From: Lactuca virosa
Taxonomy: Eukaryota; Streptophyta; Magnoliopsida; Asterales; Asteraceae
Length of the DNA: 64,000 bases
Direction of reading: 5' to 3'
Assembly: GCA_928212115.1 (NCBI GenBank)
Contig: CAKMRJ010003334.1
Coordinates: forward strand, 36,908,282-36,972,281
Below are positions 45,755 to 57,299 of the stretch, piece by piece (the stretch's first letter is position 1; each line of letters starts with the position of its first letter). The notes under the pieces are model-generated. The model worked only from the letters and a program-made list of their open reading frames with translations. It searched no databases and had not been told where the DNA came from. A program made the position numbers and the translations under genes.

Positions 45755-47432
45755 TGTAACGACGTAAATTTCCAAAACAATTTTCCATTTTAAAAACATA
45801 CTCTCATTCATAAAATATCATGGTAATCCAATGTAACACATGTTATCTCAATAAACAAATCCCAAGATCCTCAAATACATAAATCCTCTCAGTGTGTACG
45901 GATCATGCCGGCGCCTTCCCGCGATCCTCGCTAGTACCTGAAACACATAACACAACAACTGTAAGCATAAATTCTTAGTGAGTTCCCCAAAAATACCACA
46001 TACAACACATAAGCCACTCGAGGCTATAACTCGGTATGACCCTCCGGTCAATGTGTCTCAGCGGAACCCTCCAGTCCCGTAGCTCGTTGGACCCTCCAGT
46101 CCGGTCTAGCTCGTTGGACCCTCTGGTCCGGTCTAAATCGTTGGACCCTCTGGTCCGGTCTAAATCGTAGGACCCTCTGGTCCGGTCTATATAACACATA
46201 GCATACATATATCACAATGCACATAAACTCAAACATACACATAACACAAAAGACCCTCCGGTCTGCACATAGTTACCACTCTAGGTAATGTATAGTGAGA
46301 AGACTCACCTCAATGAAGTCGGATAAACTCTCGTGCTCAACGTCCCGACTTAGCCTCCTCCTATTATTCAGATAACATCCCCGATCAATATTCACTCATG
46401 ATCTCATCTCTACAGATTGGGTAGAAGGCCATTATACCCTTCCCTGAACTCTCCTGAATCAGTCTTGACCAGAACCCTAAAGTCAACGAAATTCAACGGT
46501 CAACTTTGACCCGACTCGTCGAGTGCACAAGGGCGACTCGGCGAGTCCATGCGGGTCCTCTGAATCCTTTCAGCCTCTCTTGGCTCGTCGAGTCATCCTT
46601 CCACTCGACGGGTTACACCTGTCACGAATCGCGGGGGAACCCCGACTCGACTCGTCGAGTCCACTTATGGACTCGGCGAGTTGCCTCCATGTTCATCCTC
46701 AAATGACTTCCTAAGGTCAGATCTGCTTCCCTAACTATCAGATCTACCCTTAAATGTTCAAATGTCACGTAAAGGTGCAACCTTTACGTGCATGCAACCC
46801 ACAACAAGTCATAAATGGAGAAATAACTCTAAAAATGGCAACCTAGTCCCCAATCTTTCATTTGCTTGCATAAAGCTGAGGGATAGTGACTCTCTGGACC
46901 TCTCATGGTCCAGATCTGATGCTATTAACACAAAGGGGGCCTCATACTCACTAGATCTTACATAAAATGGAGGTAAAAACCCTAAAATCATGAAATCTAT
47001 CATATCAACACGAAATAGAAGGGATTATACCTCCAGAGATGAACTCTCAAGATGATTAGCCCAGATCCAAGCTCCCTTCACGCTCTAGATGGGTGTTTCC
47101 TTCTTCCTTCTAGCAAAACTACACCAAAAGTGATGTATTAGCCTCTTCTTGCTCTCAACTCTCTCACTGCTCTCTCTAGGGTTTCTCTGGGGTGCATTGG
47201 CCGCAAATGGAGGCCATAAAGGCCTTTAAATAGGGCATAGGCTCGGGGATTTAGGGTTTCACTTTACAGCGCGGACTCGCCGAGTCCACGTATCTACTCG
47301 TCGATTCCGGTCATTAATCCAATCAAGAACTCGCGATCCTACTCGGCGAGTCTGAGCGTCTACTCGCCGAGTCCCTCCATAAAACCCAAAATAAATAACT
47401 AAAATAAGATACCTAGGAATCCGGATGTTATA
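45755..47432 (-). repeat. Middle LTR of the chromovirus tandem
   Basis: On the minus strand it starts TATAACATCC (TG changed to TA) and ends GTTACA, 1678 bp. It contains clusters of ACTCGTCGAGT and CTCGGCGAGTC at 47262-47380 and 46505-46685. A CCCTATTTAAAGG TATA box is at about 47220-47233, and a minisatellite of about 27 bp (GGACCCTCTGGTCCGGTCTA) at 46055-46195. The AGTGAGTTCC block lies near 45977. Confidence 0.9.
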
Positions 47433-47449
47433 ATTCTCCCCCACTAGAA

Positions 47450-50400
47450 TCAGACTTCGCCCTCGAAGTCTTTCCCCGCAAACAACTCTGGATGTTGCTC
47501 CCGCATCTCCAACTCCGGCTCCCAAGTCAGCTCGGACCCTCTCCGATGTTGCCACTGGACCTGAACCAGGGGCACCTCCTTGTTCCTCAGAACCTTGATC
47601 TTCCGATCCAAAATCGCGATCGGTTTCTCAACATAATTCAACCTCGCATCTACCTGAATGTCCTCCAGCAGCACTACCGCTGACTCATCGGCTATACACT
47701 TCCTCAACTGAGACACATGGAAGGTATCATGAATCTGGCTCAACTCCGCAGGTAGCTCCAAACGATACACTACCCTGCCCACTCTCGCGGTCACTCTGAA
47801 CGGACCGATGTACCGGGGCCCCAGCTTGCCCCTCTTCCTGAACCGAATCACTCCTTTCCAAGGAGACACCTTCAGGAGTACGAAGTCTCCCACCTGAACT
47901 CAAGCTCGGATCGTCGCCTATCCGCATAACTCTTCTGACGACTCTGAGCCGTCAATAACCTCTGTCTAACCTGTTGTATCTTCTCTGTCGTCTGAAGCAC
48001 TATCTCGGTGCTACCCATCATACGCTGCCCTACCTCTCCCCAACAAATGGGAGTCCGACACCTCCTCCCATACAACAACTCGAAGGGAGGCATACCAATA
48101 CTCGAATGGTGGCTATTGTTGTAGGAAAACTTAGCCAACGACAAGTACGTGTCCCAACTTCCCCCGAAGTCCAACACACATGCTCGAAGCATGTCCTCGA
48201 GTGTCTGAATCGTCCGCTCACTCTGTCCATCCGTCTGGGGGTGGTAGGCGGTACTGAAATGCAACCTCGTACCCAACTCCTCGTGGAACTTCTTCCAGAA
48301 CCTGGAAGTGAAACGTACATCTCGATCTGACACAATCGAGATCGGCACCCCATGCCGCGATACCACCTCCCTCACATACAACTCTGCCAGCCTCTCAGCA
48401 GAAGAGCTCTCACTGATAGCAAGAAAAGGCGCGCTCTTCGTCAGCCGGTCGACGATCACCCAAATTGCATCGACACCTCGTGCGGTCCTCGGCAATTTGG
48501 TGATGAAATCCATAGAGATTTGTTCCCACTTCCATTGGGGAACCTCAAGTGGCTGCAACTTGCCATGCGGACAATGGTGCTCGACCTTAACCCTGCGACA
48601 GGTCAAGCACCTCTCAACAAACCATGCTACATCCCTCTTCATACAGGGCCACCAATAGTCCCTCTTCAGGTCCAAATACATCTTAGTGGCCCCGGGATGG
48701 ATCGAGAACCTCGATCGGTGCGCCTCCTCCATCAAAGTGGTGCGCGTCCCGCCTGCATACGGCACCCAAATCCGACCCTGAAAGGTCATCAGCCCACGAC
48801 TATCGGTAACAAACTCAGGTACCTGCCCAATCACCCGCTCTCTCTTGCGGTTCTCCGGTCTCACGGCCTCTGCCTGGGCCTCCCGAATGGTGTCCAACAC
48901 CGGAGTCATCACTGTCAATCGCATACAACTGTCTCGAATCGGGGCACTCTCCGCCCTACGACTCAGCGCATCAGCTACAACATTAGCTTTGCCTGGGTGG
49001 TACAGGATCTCACAATCGTAATCCTTTACCACATCCAACCATCTCCTCTGGCGCATATTCAGGTTGGGCTGATCCATCAGATACTTCAAACTCTTGTGGT
49101 CCGTGTATATGGTACACCGAACCCCATACAGGTAATGACGCCAGATCTTGAGGGCGAACACCACTGCCCCCAACTCCAGATCGTGGGTGGGATACCTCGT
49201 CTCATGAGGCTTCAGCTGCCTCGGTGCATACGCTATCACATGCCCTCTCTGCATAAGCACCGCACCCAACCCCAATATCGATGCGTCGTAGTACACCACA
49301 AAATCCTCCATTCCCTCTGGAAGGAATAACACCGGGGCTTCGCACAACTCTGGCGAAGAGTCTCAAACGAGGCCTGCTGCTCAGGACCCCACGAAAAAGT
49401 AACGCCCTTCCGGTTCAACCTGGTGAGAGGCACGGCGATCTTGGAGAAATCTTTAATAAATCTCCTATAATAGCCGGCCAACCCCAGAAAACTCCTGATC
49501 TCGGTGGGGGATCTCGGCACCTCCCAACTCATCACCGCCTCAATCTTGGCCGGATCTACCAATATCCCATTTTGATTAACGAGATGTCCCAGGAACTGGA
49601 CCTCTCGTAACCAGAAATCACACTTGGAGAATTTGGCGTAAAGCCTCTCCGATCTCAGAACTCCGAGGATCTCCCTCTAATGCTCCTCATGCTGCTCTCT
49701 GGATCTCGAATACACCAATATGTCATTGATGAACACGATCACCGATCGATCCAACATCAGCCTACACACCCTGTTCATGAGATCCATGAACGCTGCCGGT
49801 GCATTGGTGAGCCCGAAAGGCATCACCACGAACTCGTAATGCCCGTAACGAGTCCTGAACGCCGTCTTCTGGACATCCTCATCACGCACTCTCATCTGAT
49901 GATATCCACACCTCAGATCAATCTTGGAGAACCAAGACGCTCCCTGCAACTGGTCAAACAGATCATCAATCCTCGGCAGTGGGTAACGGTTCTTGATCGT
50001 TAACTTGTTCAACTCCCGGTAATCAATGCACATCCGGTGTGAACCATCCTTTTTCTTGACAAAAAGGATCGGCGCTCCCCACGGCGAGCTACTCGGTCTG
50101 ATAAATCCCTTCCCCAACAACTCCTGAAGCTATGAGGATAACTCCTGCATCTCTGGTGGCGCAAGGCGATAGGGCGTCTTGGCGATAGGCGCCGCTCCCG
50201 GAACCAAATCGATGCGAAACTCCACCTGCCTCTCGGGAGGCACACCCGGCAACTCCTCAGGGAAAACGTCAGGGAACTCACGCACTATCGGCACATCATC
50301 AACAGAACTAGGCCTCTCCGCTGCTACTCGTGTGTCCATCACGTAGGCCACAAACCCACTACAGCCCTGCTGTAGACTCTGCCTCGCTCTAGCAGCCGAA

Positions 50401-50785
50401 CAGAATGCTGACCCTGAACGGGTACCCTCGCCGTACACCGTAAGAACTCCCCCACTAGGGTCTCGTATGGTCACCAACTGTCGCTCGCAGTCGATAACCG
50501 CTCCAAACCTGCTCAACCAGACCATACCCACGATGACACATACATCTCCCATCGCAATCGGGACCAAATCAATCGGAAACTCAACGCCGAAGATCTCGAG
50601 TACACATCCTCGGATCACATCAGTAGCATACACCGCTCGCTCGTCGGCTATAGAAACTCGTAGAGGTCGACTCAACGCCTCTCGCTGAACACTGATGTGC
50701 TGACTAAATGCTAATGACACGAAAGATCGACTCGCACCCGAGTCGAATAACACCAACGCAGGTACAGAACTCACAAGAAAAGTAC
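47450..50785 (-). pseudogene. pol: Chromovirus pol (PR, RT, RNase H, IN, chromodomain), disrupted
   Basis: Protease is marked by LFDSGASRSFVS near 50740. RT starts near 50110 with GKGFIRPSSSPWGAP and has its catalytic box as VFINDILVYS, where the family has D-D. RNase H carries YYDASILGLGAVL. The integrase has HHCC followed by MDFITKLPRT and SDRDVRFTSRFW. The end has VEKPIAILDRKIKVLRNKEVPLVQVQW and ELTWEPE, which is chromodomain-like. Breaks on the minus strand are a TAG at 50130-50132, a TAG at 49677-49679, a frameshift near 49345 and a frameshift near 47890. The element cannot make a functional polyprotein. Confidence 0.88.
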
Positions 50786-50846
50786 CTAAGCATAACACAA
50801 TATAAGCACAAAATCTCAAACTCAAAATAGGTAAGTAAAAGAATAC
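50786..50846 (-). other. Intron-like GT-AG segment between gag and protease
   Basis: 61 bases on the minus strand begin GTATTC and end GCTTAG. They are AT-rich, with a T-rich 3' half, and separate gag (ending PDVVAG) from protease (FLVSSVPALVLFDSG). Its length, 61 (3n+1), accounts exactly for the frame change between the two. Similar chromovirus proteins run continuously here. Splicing is inferred, not shown. Confidence 0.55.
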
Positions 50847-52035
50847 ATCCGGCCACGACATCGGGCGCTGCGCGGACCTCCTCCGCTGTCAACTGGAAGG
50901 CTCTCCCGCGAGCCTTCGGTGCCTCGGCCTTCGCTGGCCGGACCTCGATAGCTCTAGCAGCAAGTGTAGACCCCTGTGCTGATCCCTGTAGTAGCTGAGG
51001 GCACTCGGCCTTCCGATGGCCGGTCTGGTTGCAATGAAAGCAAACCGAGAATCCCTTGGGGCAATCCCTCGCGAAATGCCCCTCCTTCCCACACTTGTAA
51101 CACACCCCAGCTCTGCACACCCCCTCGTGATTCTTGCCGCACTTCCCACAAGTGCGGCCCTTAGGACCCCCAGATCTCGAATCAGCGGGCTTTGCCCGCT
51201 TGGCTGCCGGTTGCGCATGTGCCGGTCGCCTGTCCCTCCTCTGAGACTCGGCCTCCTCCCTGACCTGAGTCTCCAGCTCAATCTCTCTCTTCCGGGCATT
51301 TGCCTGGAGCTCGGCAAATGTCCGTTATGACGAGTTCGCCACGAACCCACGGATATCCCTCCTTAGTATGCTCAAGTACCGGCTCATACGTGCCTGCTCA
51401 GTCGACACGTGCTCAGGGCAAAACAACGCCCTCTCATGAAACATCCTCGTAATCACCGTCACAGACTCAGTTCCCTGCTTGAGGGATAAGAACTCCTGGG
51501 CTAGACGTTCCCTCTCCACAGGGGGAACATAGTCATCTCGAAACATCGTGGTGAACCTCTCACAGGTCACCGCAGTAAGCTCTGCCATAGTGAAGTCTGC
51601 CGTCACAAACTTCCACCAGTCCTTCGCTCCCAAGCGAAGCTGGTTCAGCGCAAACCGAACCCTCAGATGCTCCGGACACGAGCAGGTGTAGAAGCATCCC
51701 TCGATATCAGAAATCCACCTCATCGCAGCAATCGGGTCCTGCGTCCCATCAAACTCTGGTGGATTCGTGTTGCTAAACTCTCGGTACAGCAACGAGTCAC
51801 CCCCCTGCGGCCTGGCAGCAGCGACAGCTGCGGTGGCCGCAGCAACAACAGCCTCAGTAAGAGCAGCGTACCGCTCATCAAAAGTCTCGATCAGCATGGT
51901 CTTGATAGACCCGAACATCTCTGGTATCTCAGCTCGAATAGCCGCAACCACATCCTCGTGAATCAACCTACGAATCTCCTCATCGCTGGTACCACTGGTA
52001 CCACTGCCTCCTGGGTGGTGGCGCGTCCCAACCAT
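50847..52035 (-). pseudogene. gag: Chromovirus gag with two zinc knuckles
   Basis: The start is MVGTRHHPGGSG at 52035, followed by the retrotransposon gag capsid region. An in-frame TAA at 51325-51327 interrupts it. The same frame then continues to CGKCGKNHEGVC, the knuckles CYKCGKEGHFARDC and CFHCNQTGHRKAEC, and an Ala/Lys-rich tail. The gag at 44357-45126 keeps Tyr at the stop position, so the change is recent. Confidence 0.85.
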
Positions 52036-52649
52036 GATGTCTCTGAAATACAACACAAAAGAATCAGAGACTCGTTCGAGTATACTCGCACTCGATACTC
52101 AACCCTACTTGTTCTTTAGTACCCTGAGGATTCTTACTTGGACTGCTCACCGATCCGGTGTTTCCAGTAGTACGGGCCCTTATACTACCTTCCACAACGC
52201 ATCGGTATTCACCCCAAGTCCTCCTCCTAGGATCCCAGATCACAAGTACTCTATATTTCACTAAACTCAGGCTACTCTCTGGTAGACCACTCATAAGTTC
52301 CTCGTTGCTACCTACTTACTCTCGAAGTATCTCATAGTAGCAGTAACTCCAAGGCTAAGGCATCACAAATCAGGCCCACTCTAGTCCTAACCATGAATAC
52401 CTAGCCTACTCTAGCATGCATAACATATCACATAATATCTCATAACACATAATGTAAGGGTATTTTTGGAAATCACCGTTCGGGCGCTGGCTGATCGTAC
52501 ACACTGCTCCGTTCCGCTTTTCTCAAAAGTCCTTTACTCTTTTGGAAAAATAGTTTCTTTTATGAAAAATTCTCTCAAATCCTCAGTTTGAGTTCAGATA
52601 CGCCCGGAGATGTATCCGAGTCTCTCAAACCAAGGCTCTGATACCAACT

Positions 52650-54327
52650 TGTAACGACGTAAATTTCCAAAACAATTTTTCATTTTAAAAACATACTCTC
52701 ATTCATAAAATATCATGGTAATCCAATGTAACACATGTTATCTCAATAAACAAATCCCAAGATCCTCAAATACATAAATCCTCTCAGTGTGTACGGATCA
52801 TGCCGGCGCCTTCCCGCGATCCTCGCTAGTACCTGAAACACATAACACAACAACTGTAAGCATAAATGCTTAGTGAGTTCCCCAAAAATACCACATACAA
52901 CACATAAGCCACTCGAGGCTATAACTCGGTATGACCCTCCGGTCAATGTGTCTCAGCGGAACCCTCCAGTCCCGTAGCTCGTTGGACCCTCCAGTCCGGT
53001 CTAGCTCGTTGGACCCTCTGGTCCGGTCTAAATCGTTGGACCCTCTGGTCCGGTCTAAATCGTAGGACCCTCTGGTCCGGTCTATATAACACATAACATA
53101 CATATATCACAATGCACATAAACTCAAACATACACATAACACAAAAGACCCTTCGGTCTGCACATAGTTACCACTCTAGGTAATGTATAGTGAGAAGACT
53201 CACCTCAATGAAGTCGGATAAAATCTCGTGCTCAACGTCCCGACTTAGCCTCCTCCTATTATTCAGATAACATCCACGATCAATATTCACTCATGATCTC
53301 ATCTCTACAGATTGGGTAGAAGGGCATTCTACCCTTCCCTGAACTCTCCTGAATCAGTCTTGACCAGAACCCTCAAGTCAACGAAAGTCAACGGTCAACT
53401 TTGGCCCGACTCGTCGAGTGTACAAGGGCGACTCGGCGAGTCCATGCGGGTCCTCTGAATCCTTTCAGCCTCTCTTGGCTCGTCGAGTCATCCTTCCACT
53501 CGACGGGTTACACCTGTCACGAATCGCGGGGCAACCCCGACTCGACTCGTCGAGTCCACTTATGGACTCGGCGAGTTGCCTCCATGTTCATTCTCAAATG
53601 ACCTCCTAAGGTCAGATCTGCTTCCCTAACTATCAGATCTACCCTTAAATGTTCAAATGTCACGTAAAGGTGCAACCTTTACGTTCATGCAACCCACAAC
53701 AAGTCATAAATGGAGAAATAACTCTAAAAATGGCAACCTAGTCCCCAATCTTTCATTTGCTTGCATAAAGCTGAGGGATAGTGACTCTCTGGACCTCTCA
53801 TGGTCCAGATCTGATGCTATTAACACAAAGGGGGCCTCATACTCACTAGATCTTACATAAAATGGAGGTAAAAACCCTAAAATCATGAAATCTATCATAT
53901 CAACACGAAATAGAAGGGATTATACCTCCAGAGATGAACTCTCAAGATGATTAGCCCAGATCCAAGCTCCCTTCACGCTCTAGATGGGTGTTTCCTTCTT
54001 CTTTCTAGCAAAACTACACCAAAAGTGATGTATTAGCTTCTTCTTGCTCTCAACTCTCTCACTGCTCTCTCTAGGGTTTCTCTGGGGTGCATTGGCCGCA
54101 AATGGAGGCCATAAAGGCCTTTAAATAGGGCACAGGCCCGGGGATTTAGGGTTTCACTTTACAGCGCGGACTCGCTGAGTCCACGTATCTACTCGTCGAG
54201 TCCGGTCATTAATCCAATCAAGAACTCGCGATCCTACTCGGCGAGTCTGAGCGTCTACTCGTCGAGTCCCTCCATAAAACCCAAAATAAATAACTAAAAT
54301 AAGATACCTGGGAATCCGGATGTTACA
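52650..54327 (-). repeat. Outer 5' LTR of the chromovirus tandem
   Basis: It starts TGTAACATCC and ends GTTACA on the minus strand, 1678 bp, and pairs with 45755-47432. It has the same two ACTCGTCGAGT clusters (54165-54275 and 53400-53580), TATA box and minisatellite. Confidence 0.92.
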
Positions 54328-55770
54328 TATACCAAACAAACCATACCTCCAATATGCTCATACCTGGTTATTCCTTATTTGATAGATCTTGATGTAGATA
54401 TTGAGATTATTGAGGAATCTAGACTATAGTTATTATAGTCACAAGGATTATGAAACTAGACTAAGGCTTAGTGCTTTATACATCTAGGTCTCTTTGGAAG
54501 TGCGATGCGAAGCGCTGCCAGTATCATCAGTGACCTATTTTATCAGGTGAGTGCATAGTCCCTTTCATGAACTAATTTTAATGCAAATATTTATTGAATG
54601 TATTAAATATATGTAAAGTTAATGATTATTGCCTAGAATATGTGGTAGAAATATATATGTTTATATACAAGGTGAAAACCAGCAATAGTTATATATGTGT
54701 TATAGTATATAGATAATATGATTACATAATAATAAATAATCGAAGTATTATAAAGAAAATACCTAATACTCTATGTTAATATTAGGATAGGGTTGCCTAA
54801 AATAGAATTGGTATTTCAAGGAAAGTTCATAAGCCCAGTAGTCTTGCCTATTAGGGAAATAAGACTTATAAAGGATGTTTGGTTTAGTTAAGTTTGAATA
54901 GTACGTAGCAACATGTTGTGGGCATGAGCTTTAGGAATGGAGAGTAGACCTCTGTCTTATGAAACTATTAGGTGTCGATGTACGGTAGCTCCGTACCGGA
55001 GTACAACTTAGTATTCCTTTTGGATGACCGGAAATGGTGGGTCTAAATCAAGCAACTTAATGGTATGTCTGGTCATCTCCTAGAGTAGGATGACAACACT
55101 TGACTATTCTAGGTGGTCTTGTGAATTACGTTGCTAGTGTAGGCTCATAACCTATAGACGTAGATGAAATGTAATACCCTATTCATCAAATTGCTCTGAA
55201 GGCTTTGGTGCCTTATGACTTACACCAACTATGGAAGACCCTAATTGTACAGTCAAACCCTTACCTTAAAACGGTTCCTCAGGGAGACAACTCTCCTTCA
55301 TAATCGTGGACTAGGATATGTAAGGATCGACTAGGATGGGTATGTTTGGATAGAAGGTCTTATAGATATTTAAGTTTGAGGTATATCTATAATGTTTGGT
55401 ATCAATTGGTTTTGTAGGTCTGATCATTAAGGAATATTATCATCAAAAAATAGTATGGGATTGAAATCCCTATGTATCACACTAGGTTTCCCCAAACCTA
55501 ACCCACTCAGTTTGTATACATCACAAGTATCAAGATTAAGCTACTGGAACGTGATAGGATACTGAGTGATTAAGATTCAGCCTGCAATAGAGTTCAAGAC
55601 CATTAAGTCTTTACGCTGTAACTTATGTATTCGTATTGATTATGATATCCTTAGAGTTTTATTAAATTGAGATCATCACTTGTACTCAAATTGTTTCAAA
55701 TATATTGGGATTTTCCGCAACAATGACAAAATGAAATTGAAAGCATAAAGAAAAAGTTGTAAAGAAAAAG

Positions 55771-57296
55771 CGTAAAGATAAAGTGTGTCAACAAATAGGT
55801 ATGAGTTTTGTGGAGTCAAGACTTATCTAGCAGAGTTCTCACTTAAAAGTTTCGAAAAATTAGTTCAAAAATTGTTTTATTTTTTCTTACGTGGTGTTTC
55901 GATATTCAATTTATTTTATTTTTACAATTGGCCTACAACCTACAGTGTCTTGCAATCTCCTAGTAATAGAAATTGTTACTACACTTACCACTATAGAACT
56001 TGTCGTTTTCGGACTTTCATTTTCCACATTCACAGAGCTATCAAATGTAAAGAATTTCATCATATCATGTAACATTTTCTATTTTTTTCAATATTTTTAG
56101 AAAATAAAAATAAAATATTTTGGGTTTTTTTATAATGCAGAAAAACATAAACATAAACAGAAAATATTTTTAGACTTCTTTTCTCAGATTTTTTATGCAA
56201 TGCGTAAAATAATTAATATGCAGGAGAAATACTGAAAGCCTGAAAATTTCAACTAAACAACTAATTTTTTTTTAAATTTTAACCATAAAATGCAAAATTT
56301 TGACTAAACCCCCTCCCAAAAGCTTAAAATTAAGCATAATGCTTAGAGAGGAATTCACAGCTCAATAAAACAGATAAAAGTTTGTAGCTAGGAAAGAATG
56401 TACATGGTATATTGCAGAAAAAATATATTTTTGACGAAGATTTTGGCGAAAAAACTGAATTTCAGCGATTCGGAAGATCTTTTGATTTTCCCAAGCTTAC
56501 TTGGAGATGCGGCTGACTTTTATTGAAAAAAAAGGGAAAAGTAAAAACTACACATGTTGCCTCCCAGAAAGCCACTCTTTTTTAAAGTCGTTGGCTCGAC
56601 TTTGCCCAACCAGCTTTTCACTTGGTGAAAGTGGGGCTCTTCATCAGCTCATCTTTTTTTTTTCTTTAACTCCAAATCCCTTGAAATATGGCAAAAGTGT
56701 TGGATCTGGTAGTTATGCAACAGACTGAAAAATCTTTAGATTTTTATCAGATAAATCCATTTTTAGCTTTTGAATCTGTTTCTTTTTTTGGTACCCTTTG
56801 CAGAAATCATCTCCTACTCCCCAAGCTTGCATCTTTTCAGATCCTTTGATGTATCCTCACATAAATCACTGTTTAAAAATAAATCTTGCAAAAGATGATT
56901 ATAAAACTCACATCAGTCCTCAGACAAAGGACCGTTGGTATCTAGAAAATTAACAGAAAGGATATCGATAAGAATATCAACATCATTTATTTTAAAATTC
57001 ACCACATCACCATCAAGTTCCATAGAAAGTGTACCAATAAAAACATCAATTTTCATTTTAGCAGTTTTCATAAATGGCCTTCATAGAATGATTGATTTTT
57101 TTTATCAAATACGTCCACATTGCTCATGTCCAGAATTAAAAAATCAGTGGGAAAAATTAATTTATTCACTTCGACTATAACATCCTCCAATACACCTTTT
57201 GGGTGTACTGTTGAGTGATCAGTCAACTGAATGATAGTCTCGGTCTTATTTAAAGGTCTCAAATATAATTTTTCAAAAACATAAAATGGGAGGACA
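55771..57296 (-). pseudogene. Athila-like interior with retropepsin
   Basis: On the minus strand at 57296-57068, NVLPFYVFEKLYLRPLNKTETIIQL is followed by HPKGVLEDVIVEVNKLIFPTDFLIL. This matches the retropepsin of Athila-type elements (LPYSVF.KLGLGEL..T..TLQLADRS...P.G..EDV.V.VDKFI.P.DF). The frame is open up to the gypsy junction at 57297. Downstream (55771-57067) there is no recognisable domain. It probably belongs to the same element as the gag at 61608-62415, separated by the gypsy insertion. Confidence 0.65.
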
Positions 57297-57299
57297 TTC

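Larger units (their letters stand above)
44357..54327 (-). mobile_element. Tekay-like chromovirus in tandem: LTR-internal-LTR-partial internal
   Basis: Reading on the minus strand: LTR 52650-54327, complete internal region 47433-52649, LTR 45755-47432, then a second internal region 45754-44357 that stops inside gag. The two LTRs are 1678 bp each and differ at roughly two dozen sites by eye. The partial second gag is nearly identical to the first. Such arrays arise by unequal recombination between LTRs, or from tandem insertion followed by truncation. Chromodomain-like sequence at the end of pol and gypsy order (PR-RT-RH-IN) support a Tekay/Del chromovirus. It sits in the 3' LTR of the TGTAACGCCC element. 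Confidence 0.85.
35336..55770 (+). mobile_element. Ty3/gypsy-type element with TGTAACGCCC LTRs, heavily nested and decayed
   Basis: The 5' LTR starts TGTAACGCCCGC at 35336. A primer-binding site TTGGTATCATAA lies at about 36930, and the matching 3' LTR starts at 40867 after a polypurine tract with 10 G. The interior has only a gag start, a two-knuckle zinc region and decayed sequence, so the copy is non-autonomous or degenerate. The 3' LTR is interrupted twice, by 41053-43294 and by 44357-54327, and is followed to about 55770 by comparison with the 5' LTR. A clean target duplication is not seen; GAATG precedes the 5' LTR, but its partner is not obvious. Confidence 0.75.
40867..55770 (+). repeat. 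3' LTR of the TGTAACGCCC element, split twice
   Basis: LTR segments are 40867-41052, 43300-44356 and 54328 to about 55770. Each matches the 5' LTR (35336-36926) or fills its deletion. The middle segment contains the TATA box CTATATATAGC near 44027. The last segment has an extra part of about 330 bp (55100-55440) that the 5' LTR lacks. Confidence 0.7.

Noticed and set aside
48352..49329. 325-codon + strand frame
   Set aside because: It is antisense to the chromovirus integrase and RNase H. It has no start context or family motif and is open only because of codon composition.
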